DNA of 64,000 bases from Streptomyces mobaraensis NBRC 13819 = DSM 40847 (GCF_017916255.1 NZ_CP072827.1:4055501-4119500); one strand, 5' to 3'. Shown: positions 55,993-64,000, counted from the first letter of the stretch. Program-made: numbers and translations. Notes: generated by a model not told the origin, from the sequence alone.

Positions 55993-56086
55993 GTCCCGGC
56001 AGCCGCTCCTTCCGGCTCGAGGTCTTCCGGTTCAAGGTCCAGGGTTCGGGTCTTCCGGGTTCAAGGCCGCGAGGCGACGGCTCCCG

Positions 56087-57061
56087 TCACCGCCGCGCCC
56101 CCGCGGGGTCGTGGATCCCGTGGGCCCGCAGCGTCTCGTCCCACAGTCCGCTCACCGACTCGCGCAGCGAGCGGACGGCGGTCCAGCCGAGGAGCCGGCG
56201 GGCGGGCTCGGGGTCGACCTGGACCCAGTCGTCGCCGGCGGTTCCCGTGGTGGCGGCGGGGAGTTCCCGCACCTCGGCGGGCACGCCGCTGACCTCCACG
56301 AGGAGGTCCACCAGCCAGCGCACCGCCACGGCCTCGCCGCGTCCGATCGGGACGACGAGCCCCGGTATCCGGGCGCGGGTGGCGGCCAGCACCGCTTCCG
56401 ACACGTCGCGCACGTCGACGTAGTCCCGGTGGGCGCGCAGCTGGGACAGCTCCACGACCGCCGGGAGGGTGTCCCGGGCGACGGCCTCGGCGAGCCGCCC
56501 GGCCACCCGGCCCAGCAGGCTGACCGCCGGGGTGCCCGGGCCCGCGACATTGCCGATCCGCAGCACGCCCGCCTCGACGACGCCCTCCGCGGCGGCCTCC
56601 AGCACGGCGCGGCTCGCCGCGAGCTTGGCCTTGCCGTAGGTGGTCGTCGGCCGGGCCGGCGTCGCGGTCCGGGTCGTCTCGCCGGGCGCGGTCGGGCCGT
56701 ACTCCAGCACCGAGCCGAGGTGGACGACGTAGGGCCGGCAGGTGGTCCGCCGCAGGGCGGCCATCAGGCGCCGCGCGGGCACGGCGCAGTTGGCCTCCAG
56801 GTCCCGTTCGGCGATCCCCCAGTTGCTGCCGATGGCGTTGACCAGCGTGTGCGGGCGGAACGAGTCGATCAGGCCGGCCAGTTCGCCGGGCGAGGCCGTG
56901 GTGACGTCCAGGGTGAGGATGCGGCACGGCGGGGGGAGGTCCGGGGCCCGCCGGGCGACCGCGGCCACCTCGGCCCCGGCGGCGACGAGGTCCGCGCAGA
57001 GCCGGCGGCCCACGAACCCCGTTCCCCCGGCCACGAGAACCCGCTCGCGCTCATCGGCCAT
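56087..57061 (-). CDS. NAD-dependent epimerase/dehydratase family sugar 4-ketoreductase
   Basis: This 324-residue extended SDR has the nucleotide-binding VAGGTGFVGRRL (residues 9-20) and the catalytic Tyr/Lys in TTTYGKAKLAAS. In natural-product clusters with a 2,3-dehydratase, such proteins usually reduce the 4-keto group as the last step of deoxysugar synthesis; that role is inferred from the context. The start overlaps the end of the upstream Gfo/Idh gene by 11 bp. It is the last gene of the leftward sugar operon. An epimerase role is an alternative. Confidence 0.88.
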   Translation of the reverse strand: MADERERVLVAGGTGFVGRRLCADLVAAGAEVAAVARRAPDLPPPCRILTLDVTTASPGELAGLIDSFRPHTLVNAIGSNWGIAERDLEANCAVPARRLMAALRRTTCRPYVVHLGSVLEYGPTAPGETTRTATPARPTTTYGKAKLAASRAVLEAAAEGVVEAGVLRIGNVAGPGTPAVSLLGRVAGRLAEAVARDTLPAVVELSQLRAHRDYVDVRDVSEAVLAATRARIPGLVVPIGRGEAVAVRWLVDLLVEVSGVPAEVRELPAATTGTAGDDWVQVDPEPARRLLGWTAVRSLRESVSGLWDETLRAHGIHDPAGARR

Positions 57062-58061
57062 CTGCTCCTCCTGACCAGCCGTTGCCGAGCAGCCGTGCCC
57101 GGTCCTGCACCTGACTTACCAATCGGGCCCGCGCGACGACCTCGGCGCCGTGCGCCGCCGCCCCGCCGCCGGCGATGGCCCGGACGAAGCGCGCCAGGGT
57201 GCCGGCGAACTGGTCGTCGGCCGGCAGGACGCGCTCCCGTACCTCGTCGGCGCGTTCCAGCCGGACCCTGGGGCAGAAGTCGGGCGGCGGGGTGAAGGCG
57301 CGGTCGACGATGATCCGGCCCTCGCTCCCCCACAGGGTGTACGCGCAGCGGTAGGCGTGCTCGAAGCCGAAGGAGACGTGCGCCGTGCGGCCGTCCGGCG
57401 CGCTCAGCAGCGCGTCGCCGGCCACGTCCACGTCCGCTCCGGGGCCCTTCCGCAGCGTCGCCCCGACCACGTCGAGTTCCGGCCCGAGGAACATGCTCGC
57501 CGCGGCGAGCGGATACACCCCCGCGTCCAGCAGGCTGCCGCCGGCCAGGTCCGCCCGGTACCGGACGTTGCCGGGGGCCAGTGGCGGGAAGCCGAACTCG
57601 CTGGTCATCGAGCGCAGTTCGCCGATGTCGCCCTTCTCCACCATCCCGCGCACGGCTTCGTGCATCGAGTGCTGGGGGAAGGTGAGGTTCTCCATCAGCG
57701 TCAGGCCGAGGGAGTGCGCGAGGCGGACCGCCGCCGCGGTGTCCGGGTACCGGGCGGTCAGCGGCTTCTCCGCGAGCACGTGCTTTCCCGCCCGCAGCGC
57801 CCGCTCGGTCCAGTGGTGGTGCAGCCCGGTGGGCAGCGAGATGTAGACCGCTTCGACGTCCGGTCGCTCCAGCAGCGCCTCGTAGCCGGCGACGGCCTCG
57901 CCGCCGAACCGCGCCGCGACCGCGCGGGCGTTGTCCTCGGACCGGGAGGCGACGGCGGCCACCGTCACCTCCGGGACCTTCTGTACGGCCGGGAGGGTGC
58001 GGCGCCGGGCGATGTCGGAGCAGCCGAGAACACCCAGCCGCACGGGACGCTCGTTCTTCAT
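57051..58061 (-). CDS. Gfo/Idh/MocA-family sugar 3-ketoreductase
   Basis: This 336-residue NAD(P)-dependent oxidoreductase has a Rossmann start VRLGVLGCSDIARRR and the family motif KHVLAEKPL (EKP with catalytic Lys). GGSLLDAGVYPL is the typical DxGxH-like motif with Tyr for His. The closest functional class with this set is NDP-hexose 3-ketoreductase, which follows the 2,3-dehydratase in 2,6-dideoxysugar pathways. The gene starts four bases after the 2,3-dehydratase stop, so the two are tightly coupled and support this assignment. Confidence 0.9.
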   Translation of the reverse strand: MKNERPVRLGVLGCSDIARRRTLPAVQKVPEVTVAAVASRSEDNARAVAARFGGEAVAGYEALLERPDVEAVYISLPTGLHHHWTERALRAGKHVLAEKPLTARYPDTAAAVRLAHSLGLTLMENLTFPQHSMHEAVRGMVEKGDIGELRSMTSEFGFPPLAPGNVRYRADLAGGSLLDAGVYPLAAASMFLGPELDVVGATLRKGPGADVDVAGDALLSAPDGRTAHVSFGFEHAYRCAYTLWGSEGRIIVDRAFTPPPDFCPRVRLERADEVRERVLPADDQFAGTLARFVRAIAGGGAAAHGAEVVARARLVSQVQDRARLLGNGWSGGADGR

Positions 58062-58065
58062 GGGT

Positions 58066-59466
58066 TCACCAACTCTGCAGGCAGGCCAGCAGGCTGCGCG
58101 CCTCGACGTTGACGTAGTAGCCGTGCCGGAGGAGCAGGGTGAGCTGGTGCGCGGTCATCCAGCAGTAGTCCTCGGGGACGGCCGTGGGGAAGTCGTCGCC
58201 GGCTTCGACGAGGAGGTAGTTGTTCTGCGAGTGGTAGAAGCGGCCCCCCTCCTCGGCCAGGACGGCGTTGTAGAGGACGCGCTCCCGGGGGGCGTTCAGG
58301 ACGTAGTCGAGGAACCGCGGCGGCCCGTCCGGGTAGTTCTCCGGGACGCACTGCACGGTCGGCCCCATCTCCATCCCGTCCAGCAGGCCGGGCTGGAACC
58401 GGGCGTGGACCAGCAGGTGCGCGACCCCTTCGATCACCTTGATGACGAACGCGACGACGCCGCGCCCTTCCGGGTACAGCAGGGGCTGGTCCCATGCGGC
58501 CACCTCGCGGTTGCCGACCTCGGCGGTCACCCCGATGATGCTGAAGTGCCGCCCGTCCTCGTGGGTGATCTGCTCCGGGGTGCTGCGCCACCCGGGCAGG
58601 TCGCGCAGGGGGATCCGGTGCGCCGACAGTTCGTGCCGGCTCTTGGCGCCGGTGAACCAGCGCAGCACGGTCGCCGTGTCGTTCAGGGCGCGGCCCCGGC
58701 CCGTCGTCGAGAGGACGAGCGCCGACGCGGCGTCCCCGGCCGGCACCGGCTGGGACGCGGGGAACGTGTCCGCCGGGAGGCAGGCCAGTACGGTCCGGGT
58801 GTCCATGTTGACCAGGCCGTCGATCCGCAGCAGCCGCCGCAGTTCGGGCAGCGGCAGCCAGTGGTGGTCCTCGCCGGCCGGGACGTCCTCGGTGACCTGC
58901 ACGACCATGTTGCGGTTGCGCTTGCGCAGGAACCAGGAGCCCTGCTCGGACTGCAGGACGTCGACCAGGGTGCGGCCCGCGCCGGGGTCCGTGAAGTACT
59001 CGAGGTAGCGGGTGCTCCGGCCCTGGTGGATGCGGGTGTAGTTGCTGCGCGTGGCCTGGACGGTCGGCGACACCTGGATGCCGTTGTGGTTGCCGGGCTC
59101 GATCTTGGCCTGCACGAGGCAGTACGGGACGCCGTCGACCTCCTTGACCAGCATGCCGAGGATGCCGATCTCGGGCTGGTTGATGATGGGCTGGCTCCAC
59201 TCGCGGACCGGTCCGTACCCGGTCCGCACCTGGAGGCCCTCGACGACGAAGAAGGCCCCGGAGTCGTGCCCGAGGTTCCCCGTGTCGGCGTCGAACCGCC
59301 AGCGCCGCAGCTCGGTCAGCGGCGTCCGGGTCACCCGGCACCGCGCGGCGGCGGAGCACCGGGCGAACCAGTCGATGAACTCGGCGCCGGCGAAGTCCGC
59401 GAGGTACGACTCCGGCGGGAGGGACCGTACGAGCCCGCCGGCCGGTCCGGCCGGGAGGCTTACCAC
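58066..59466 (-). CDS. NDP-hexose 2,3-dehydratase
   Basis: This 466-residue protein is built from two homologous halves (about residues 20-225 and 235-460). Each half carries the repeated pattern seen in KEVDGVPYCLVQAKIEPGNH...SPTVQATRSNY and its partner VIEGVAHLLVHARFQPGL...GPTVQCVPENY. This internal duplication is diagnostic of the EvaA/TylX3-type 2,3-dehydratases, which remove the C2 hydroxyl of a 4-keto-6-deoxyhexose to make 2,6-dideoxysugars. The start is GTG 59466, overlapping the upstream GDP-mannose dehydratase by 7 bp. Known enzymes use dTDP sugars; the neighbour suggests GDP. Confidence 0.93.
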   Translation of the reverse strand: MVSLPAGPAGGLVRSLPPESYLADFAGAEFIDWFARCSAAARCRVTRTPLTELRRWRFDADTGNLGHDSGAFFVVEGLQVRTGYGPVREWSQPIINQPEIGILGMLVKEVDGVPYCLVQAKIEPGNHNGIQVSPTVQATRSNYTRIHQGRSTRYLEYFTDPGAGRTLVDVLQSEQGSWFLRKRNRNMVVQVTEDVPAGEDHHWLPLPELRRLLRIDGLVNMDTRTVLACLPADTFPASQPVPAGDAASALVLSTTGRGRALNDTATVLRWFTGAKSRHELSAHRIPLRDLPGWRSTPEQITHEDGRHFSIIGVTAEVGNREVAAWDQPLLYPEGRGVVAFVIKVIEGVAHLLVHARFQPGLLDGMEMGPTVQCVPENYPDGPPRFLDYVLNAPRERVLYNAVLAEEGGRFYHSQNNYLLVEAGDDFPTAVPEDYCWMTAHQLTLLLRHGYYVNVEARSLLACLQSW

Positions 59467-60506
59467 AGACCGGCCTGTTCGAGGACGGCTTCACCGGCGG
59501 CGTTCTCGCTCTCGGTGAGCAGGCGCAGGTCGTTGTCGACCATCATGGCGATCAGTTCCTCGAACGACACCTCGGGCTTCCAGCCGAGCTTCTCCCGGGC
59601 GCGGCTGAGGTCGGCGCAGAGGAGTTCCACCTCCGCCGGGCGGAGCAGCCGGGGGTCGACCTCCACGTGGTCGCGCCAGTCGAGGCCGGCGTGCGCGAAG
59701 GCGAACTCCACCAGGTCGCGGACGCTGTGGGTGACGCCGGTGCCCAGGACGATGTCCTCCGGCTCGTCCTGGGCGAGCATCATCCGCATGCCGCGCACGT
59801 AGTCCCCGGCGAAGCCCCAGTCGCGCTCGGCGTCGAGGTTGCCCAGCCGGAGCTTGTCCACCAGGCCGAGCTTCACGGCGGCCACCCCGAGCGAGACCTT
59901 CCGGGTGACGAACTCGGGGCCGCGGATGGGGGACTCGTGGTTGAACAGGATGCCGCTGACCGCGAACATCCCGTAGGACTCGCGGTAGTTCTGCACCATG
60001 TAGTGCCCGAACGCCTTGGCCACGCCGTAGGGGCTGCGGGGGTGGAAGGGCGTGGACTCGCTCTGCGGGGTCTCGCGCACCTTTCCGAACATCTCGGAGG
60101 TGGACGCCTGGTAGAAGCGCGGGACGCCGCTGCCGGTGGTCCGGGACGCGTTGAGCCCCGCCACGCTGCGGATGGCCTCCAGCATCCGCAGCACGCCCTT
60201 CCCGGTCACCTCCGCGGCGACGGCGGGCTGCTTCCAGGAGACCGGGACGTACGACAGGGCGCCGAGGTTGTAGACCTCGGTGGGGCTCGCCTGCTCGACC
60301 GCGGCTATCAGGCTCGTCTGGTCCAGCAGGTCGCCGCTCACCACCCGGATGTCCGGGTGCAGGGGACTGCCGTCGCGCGCGTACGGCCGCCCCTGCCCGC
60401 GCACCATTCCGAACACCTCGTATCCGGACTCGAGGAGCTGACGCGCGAGATAAGTGCCATCCTGGCCTGTGATTCCCGTAATGAGCGCTCGCCTAGACAG
60501 AATCAT
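59460..60506 (-). CDS. GDP-mannose 4,6-dehydratase
   Basis: This 348-residue SDR makes GDP-4-keto-6-deoxymannose. Its signatures are clear: ALITGITGQDGTYLARQLL, YQASTSEMFGKV, SPYGVAKAFGHYMVQNYRESYG (YxxxK), NHESPIRGPEFVTRKVS and DWGFAGDYVRGM. These distinguish GDP-mannose from dTDP-glucose 4,6-dehydratases. I start at ATG 60506 (MILSRRALITG) with GGGAG immediately before; the frame is open to 60575. It is the first gene of the four-gene leftward sugar operon, with a palindromic operator candidate 138 bp upstream. Confidence 0.95.
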   Translation of the reverse strand: MILSRRALITGITGQDGTYLARQLLESGYEVFGMVRGQGRPYARDGSPLHPDIRVVSGDLLDQTSLIAAVEQASPTEVYNLGALSYVPVSWKQPAVAAEVTGKGVLRMLEAIRSVAGLNASRTTGSGVPRFYQASTSEMFGKVRETPQSESTPFHPRSPYGVAKAFGHYMVQNYRESYGMFAVSGILFNHESPIRGPEFVTRKVSLGVAAVKLGLVDKLRLGNLDAERDWGFAGDYVRGMRMMLAQDEPEDIVLGTGVTHSVRDLVEFAFAHAGLDWRDHVEVDPRLLRPAEVELLCADLSRAREKLGWKPEVSFEELIAMMVDNDLRLLTESENAAGEAVLEQAGLW

Positions 60507-60643
60507 CTCCCAGCCGTGAGGAACCCACAGAACGGCATCCGCATGGTTTTTTGGATTCCATGCGCCGCGGGGCAATGCGTATCACCGGTCACCGGAAACG
60601 GTACGGGAAGTGCACAGGTAATTCACGGTCCGCACCGGCAGTG

Positions 60644-60657
60644 TAGTGAATTCACTA
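60644..60657. promoter_or_regulatory. 14-bp palindromic operator candidate
   Basis: TAGTGAATTCACTA is a perfect palindrome upstream of the sugar operon. Together with flanking bases (GTGTAGTGA) it recurs in the dioxygenase/halogenase promoter region at 62706-62736, suggesting a shared regulator. Confidence 0.65.
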
Positions 60658-60662
60658 GCGTA

Positions 60663-60701
60663 TTCGCGGGCCGGTCCTGGCATTCCGTATCGGCCCGCGA
60701 A
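60663..60701 (-). terminator. Terminator of the dioxygenase/O-methyltransferase operon
   Basis: An 11-bp perfect stem (ttcgcgggccg / cggcccgcgaa) with a 17-nt loop lies 26 bp after the leftward O-methyltransferase stop. Confidence 0.65.
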
Positions 60702-60726
60702 AAGGCGCCGAGGTGGAATTCCCGGT

Positions 60727-61773
60727 TCAGTCCGCCGGGGCGGCGGGGACGGCCTCGATCAGCCACAGGTCGGTGCCGTCCAGCGGGGTGAACGCGCCGG
60801 CCGTCAGGCCCGCCGCCGCGCAGAGCCGCCGGAAGTCGCCGCGGGTGCGCTCCAGCCCGTTGCCGTTGACCAGCAGGTTGAGGTCGTTGAGGTACGTCGT
60901 GGGCACCGCGTCGGCGGGGACGGTGTCGGGCAGCACGTGCTCGACCATGACGACCCGGCCGTGCGCGGGCAGCGCCCGGCGGCAGTGCGCGAGGATCGCC
61001 GCGGCCCGCTCGTCCTCCCAGCCGTGGACGACGCTCTTGAGCAGGTAGAGGTCGCCGCCCGGGGGCACGGCGGCGAAGAAGTCGCCGGTCTCCACCGTGG
61101 CGCGGTCCGCGACGCCCGCCGCCGCCAGCTCCTCGCCGGCCCGGGCGGCCCCGGTCGCCGTGTCGTACAGCACGCCGCGCAGCGCCGGGTGCGCGCGCAG
61201 CACCGCGGCGAGCAGCGTCCCGTCACCGCCCCCGACGTCCACGACGGTGCGGACGCCGGAGAAGTCCTGGCGCAGCGCGACCAGGTCGGCGATGCCGCGG
61301 GTGCCCTGGCTCATGGCGGCGTTGTAGAGCCCCGACAGGTCGGGGTCGTCCGCGAGGTGGGCGAAGAAGTCGCGGCCGAAGACCTGGTCGAAGGCCGGGC
61401 CGCCGGTGCGGACGCTGTGGTCCAGGTGCTGCCAGGCCGTGGAGACCGCCGGGTCGGTGAGCATGCGGGACAGCGCGTGGAAGGACGGCGAGCGGTCGGC
61501 GCGCAGCAGCTCGCCGACCGGCGTCAGGTCGAACACGCCCGGCTCGGGCTCGCGGAGCACCCCGAGCGCGGCGAGGCCGCGCAGCAGCCGGTTCATGGCG
61601 GCGGGTTCGCCGTCGAAGCGGGCGGCCAGGCCGTCGGCGGTCCGCTCGCCGGCGCCGATCGCGTCGGGCAGCCGGAGCCGTACCGCCAGGCCGACGACCT
61701 GGGTGGCCATGCCGCCGAACACCAGCCGGATCACGTCCGCCCAGGGGGCCGGCGCGTTGTGCTGCTCTTCCAT
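60727..61773 (-). CDS. O-methyltransferase (plant-type, dimerisation domain + SAM fold)
   Basis: This 348-residue SAM-dependent methyltransferase has an N-terminal dimerisation winged helix (residues about 10-95). The Rossmann fold then shows VVDVGGGDGTLLAAVL (motif I), LYDTATG and GDFFAAVPPGGDLYLLKSVVHGWEDE, where His in VVHGW is the usual catalytic base. This is the AcM/TcmN-OMT type that acts on phenolic or sugar hydroxyls of natural products. The start lies one base after the dioxygenase stop (TGAGATG), so the two are cotranslated. The substrate is unknown. Confidence 0.93.
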   Translation of the reverse strand: MEEQHNAPAPWADVIRLVFGGMATQVVGLAVRLRLPDAIGAGERTADGLAARFDGEPAAMNRLLRGLAALGVLREPEPGVFDLTPVGELLRADRSPSFHALSRMLTDPAVSTAWQHLDHSVRTGGPAFDQVFGRDFFAHLADDPDLSGLYNAAMSQGTRGIADLVALRQDFSGVRTVVDVGGGDGTLLAAVLRAHPALRGVLYDTATGAARAGEELAAAGVADRATVETGDFFAAVPPGGDLYLLKSVVHGWEDERAAAILAHCRRALPAHGRVVMVEHVLPDTVPADAVPTTYLNDLNLLVNGNGLERTRGDFRRLCAAAGLTAGAFTPLDGTDLWLIEAVPAAPAD

Positions 61774-61774
61774 C

Positions 61775-62626
61775 TCACCGGCTCTCTCGTCGGGGGGCGT
61801 CCTCGCCGAGGCCCCGGCGCACGGCCCGCTCGACGGGGGTGTACCGGCCGTCGGGCCGGTCGAGTTCGAGCTGCCCCACGGGCAGCAGGTTCGGCTGGGC
61901 CATGAAGCGCGGGCGGACGCCGGTGTTGGCGACCGGCGTGTGCACCAGGAAGGGGTGGCAGAGGTAGGCGTCCCCGGCCTTGCCCGTCGCGGACCTCAGC
62001 GGCCGGTCCCGTCCCACCTCCCCGGCCTCCAGGTAGGTGCCCTCGGCGCCGTACGGTGCCAGCAGCGGCGGTACGTCCAGGTGGGAGCCGACGCGGATCA
62101 GCGTGGGCGCGTCCTCCTCGCCGGTGTCGGAGAACAGCAGCAGGAGCAGCAGCGCCCGGCCGCGGGACCACACGTTGTACCGGAAGATCTTGTCGTAGTC
62201 CGGCGGGATCACGTCGAGCTCGCCGGACCAGTCGCGGTCGGCGTCGGCGCCCTCGGCGAGGAAGCTGGCGTCGATGTGCCAGCCGTAGTCCTCGGTCTCC
62301 TCCGGCCGCTTCGTCACGGGGAACCGCACCGGGAACGTGCCGACCTGGGTCAGCGGCTGCCAGCGGCCCTCCCCGGCGAGCTGGTCGTAGGCGGCGTGCA
62401 GCAGCGGGGTGTTGGCGGCACGGACGAACACGTCGTCGTCGCGCACCCCGAGCCGGACCACCTCCCGCGTCCAGGTGCCCGGGTCGTCCGGGTCCATGTC
62501 CAGCTGCCGCCACAGCAGGGCGCGCGCCTCCTCGGCGAGCTCCCCCGGGAACGCACCCGGCAGGTGGACGAAGCCGTCGGAGACGAAGCCCTCGACCTGC
62601 TCCTCGGTCAGTACGCGGGTTCCCAT
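61775..62626 (-). CDS. Phytanoyl-CoA-dioxygenase-family Fe(II)/2-oxoglutarate oxygenase
   Basis: This 283-residue oxygenase has the metal-binding His-x-Asp in YGWHIDASF and the distal His in CHPFLVHTP. An Arg downstream (GVRPRFMAQP) is the expected 2-oxoglutarate ligand. Relatives hydroxylate, halogenate or desaturate natural-product scaffolds. Here the HxD carboxylate is present, so hydroxylation rather than halogenation is expected. I chose ATG 62626 with AAAGGAG upstream; a GTG lies directly before it. It is the first gene of a two-gene leftward operon, divergent from the halogenase. Confidence 0.92.
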   Translation of the reverse strand: MGTRVLTEEQVEGFVSDGFVHLPGAFPGELAEEARALLWRQLDMDPDDPGTWTREVVRLGVRDDDVFVRAANTPLLHAAYDQLAGEGRWQPLTQVGTFPVRFPVTKRPEETEDYGWHIDASFLAEGADADRDWSGELDVIPPDYDKIFRYNVWSRGRALLLLLLFSDTGEEDAPTLIRVGSHLDVPPLLAPYGAEGTYLEAGEVGRDRPLRSATGKAGDAYLCHPFLVHTPVANTGVRPRFMAQPNLLPVGQLELDRPDGRYTPVERAVRRGLGEDAPRRESR

Positions 62627-62829
62627 CACGCTCCTTTACAGGACGGCCGCCGAGCCCGGCACTAATCCCGAAGCGGATGCTACATAGCCGGGCCCGAAGA
62701 AGAACTAGAGATTCCACTAGAGCGTGGTCACTACACTCGGAGAAGTATTTCGCAATTGACCGTGCCTGGCGTTGACCACCTTTCCGTAACGCGCCGCCAT
62801 GTGAAACCCGAATTGTCAGGGGGAGCTCG
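62627..62829. promoter_or_regulatory. Divergent promoter of dioxygenase and halogenase
   Basis: This 203-bp AT-richer region holds three related half-sites: TAGAGATTCCACTA (62706-62719, 11 of 14 matches to the palindrome at 60644) and GTCACTACAC (62727-62736). Two TTGACC hexamers lie at about 62756 and 62772, but no -10 is clear. Confidence 0.55.
62706..62719. promoter_or_regulatory. Second copy of the operator candidate
   Basis: TAGAGATTCCACTA matches the palindrome at 60644-60657 at 11 of 14 positions. An extra inverted half-site (GTGTAGTGA on the minus strand, 62728-62736) follows after a few bases. Confidence 0.5.
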
Positions 62830-64000
62830 ATGCCCAAAACAGTGCTCGTAATCGGTGGTGGGCCGGCAGGGTCCACTGCGGCCTCCTTGCTCAGCAAGGC
62901 CGGAATGTCCGTCAAGCTGCTGGAGCGGGAGACTTTCCCGCGGTACCACATCGGCGAGTCGATCGCCTCTTCCTGCCGCACCATCGTCGATCTCGTCGGC
63001 GCGCTGGACGAGGTCGACTCCCGCGGTTACACGGTCAAGAACGGTGTGCTGCTGCGCTGGGGCAAGGAGGACTGGGCCATCGACTGGCCGAAGATCTTCG
63101 GCCCGGACGTGCGGTCCTGGCAGGTCGACCGCGACGACTTCGACCACGTGCTCCTGAAGAACGCGGTCAAGCAGGGCGCCGACGTCACCGAGGGCGTCAC
63201 GGTCAAGCGCGTGCTGTTCGACGGCGACCGCGCGGTCGGGGCCGAGTGGACGGACCCGGACTCCGGTGAGCTGGTCAGCGAGGAGTTCGACTACGTCATC
63301 GACGCCTCCGGCCGTACGGGCGTCATCTCCCGGCACCTGAAGAACCGCCAGCCGCACGAGATCTTCCGCAACGTCGCGATCTGGGGCTACTGGCAGGGCG
63401 GTTCCCTGCTGCCCACCTCGCCCACCGGCGGCATCAACGTCATCGGCGCCCCCGACGGCTGGTACTGGGTGATCCCGCTGCGCGGCGACCGGTACAGCGT
63501 CGGCTTCGTCTGCCACCAGGACCGCTTCCTGGAGCGCCGCAAGGAGCACGACGACCTGGAGGCGATGCTCGCCTCGCTGGTCCAGGAGAACCCGACCGTC
63601 CGCGACCTCATGGCGGAGGGCGAGTACCAGCCGGGCGTCCGGGTGGAGCAGGACTTCTCCTACGTCGCCGACAGCTTCCACGGCCCCGGCTACTACCTCG
63701 CCGGCGACGCCGCCTGCTTCCTCGACCCGCTGCTGTCCACCGGCGTCCACCTGGCGCTCTACAGCGGCATGCTGGCCGCGACGTCCGTGCTCGCCACGGT
63801 GAACGAGGACGTCACGGAGAAGGAGGCCGGCGCCTTCTACGAGTCGCTCTACCGCAACGCCTACCAGCGGCTGTTCACCCTGGTGTCCGGTGTGTACCAG
63901 CAGCAGGCCGGCAAGGCCGCCTACTTCGGCCTGGCCGACGCGATGGTCCCGGAGCGCGCCACGGAGGAGTACGAGCAGGTGGACGGCGCGGTGGCCTTCG
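62830..64000 (+). CDS. Flavin-dependent halogenase, cut by window end
   Basis: The first 390 residues of an FAD-dependent halogenase are visible. The FAD motif is VLVIGGGPAGSTAASLLSKAG (residues 5-25), followed by RETFPRYHIGES. The WYWVIPL segment matches the W-x-W-x-I-P motif that separates halogenases from monooxygenases. The FAD-closing motif GYYLAGDAACFLDPLLSTGVH is also present. This form with the PRYHIGES helix resembles halogenases acting on phenols or pyrroles tethered to carrier proteins, or on free aromatic polyketides. The tail that would tell them apart is outside the window. The ATG follows GGGAGCTCG. It is divergent from the dioxygenase. Confidence 0.92.
   Translation, partial: MPKTVLVIGGGPAGSTAASLLSKAGMSVKLLERETFPRYHIGESIASSCRTIVDLVGALDEVDSRGYTVKNGVLLRWGKEDWAIDWPKIFGPDVRSWQVDRDDFDHVLLKNAVKQGADVTEGVTVKRVLFDGDRAVGAEWTDPDSGELVSEEFDYVIDASGRTGVISRHLKNRQPHEIFRNVAIWGYWQGGSLLPTSPTGGINVIGAPDGWYWVIPLRGDRYSVGFVCHQDRFLERRKEHDDLEAMLASLVQENPTVRDLMAEGEYQPGVRVEQDFSYVADSFHGPGYYLAGDAACFLDPLLSTGVHLALYSGMLAATSVLATVNEDVTEKEAGAFYESLYRNAYQRLFTLVSGVYQQQAGKAAYFGLADAMVPERATEEYEQVDGAVAF

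Larger units (their letters stand above)
60507..60726 (-). promoter_or_regulatory. Promoter region of the sugar operon
   Basis: This 220-bp region between the O-methyltransferase stop and the GDP-mannose dehydratase start is AT-richer than its surroundings. It contains the O-methyltransferase terminator (60663-60701) and a 14-bp palindrome (60644-60657). Confidence 0.6.

Noticed and set aside
62731..63750. Minus-strand open frame opposite the halogenase
   Set aside because: The plus strand encodes complete FAD and WxWxIP motifs; the minus frame is a compositional shadow.

Overview
The window is high-GC DNA with GTG/TTG starts, actinobacterial-type gene families and a wblA/crp/bldG/Tad/topA gene order that I recognise from memory as the SCO3582-SCO3541 region of Streptomyces coelicolor. 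It is therefore almost certainly a Streptomyces chromosome segment. I could not run any search, so family calls rest on motifs, lengths and gene order.

Layout. (1) 1-3.8 kb: the right edge of an integrated element. It holds the C-terminal part of a tyrosine recombinase carrying a LacI-type helix-turn-helix inside its catalytic domain, two uncharacterised genes, and tRNA-Pro(CGG), whose 3' end faces the element and is the likely attachment site. (2) 3.8-31 kb: conserved core genes. These are a metallophosphoesterase, a GatB/YqeY-like protein, a bifunctional penicillin-binding protein, wblA, two ArsA-like ATPases, DUF4177 and RidA proteins, a NUDIX/MBL pair, crp, nth, a CoA-type NUDIX hydrolase, a MarP-like protease, an alpha/beta hydrolase with a holin-like protein, nhaA, acetyl-CoA synthetase, a SulP-carbonic anhydrase fusion, a deacetylase-like lipoprotein, a CooC/MinD-like ATPase, a degenerate Fic-like protein and a HAD phosphatase. 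(3) 31.3-36.8 kb: a probable 6C small RNA, a DnaA-box cluster and a compact Tad/Flp pilus operon headed by ssd. (4) 36.8-55.5 kb: an MrfA-like helicase, bldG with its RsbW-like partner, the proton-pumping pyrophosphatase, a lipoprotein, a methyltransferase, TM2/DUF2752 proteins, topA, a membrane-protein/thymidylate-kinase fusion and DNA polymerase III delta'.

(5) From about 55.6 kb the core order stops and a natural-product cluster begins, continuing past the right edge. A leftward block encodes a GDP-mannose 4,6-dehydratase, an NDP-hexose 2,3-dehydratase, a Gfo/Idh 3-ketoreductase-like protein and a 4-ketoreductase-like protein: a deoxysugar pathway. A second leftward block encodes a phytanoyl-CoA-type Fe(II) dioxygenase and an O-methyltransferase. 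Divergent from it is a flavin-dependent halogenase, cut by the window end. The two promoter regions share a palindromic element (TAGTGAATTCACTA and a relative), suggesting one pathway regulator.

The items most worth a second look are the combination of a GDP-sugar dehydratase with a 2,3-dehydratase, the shared operator, the recombinase/LacI-HTH chimera, the 6C RNA next to DnaA boxes, and a CRP-like site upstream of crp.
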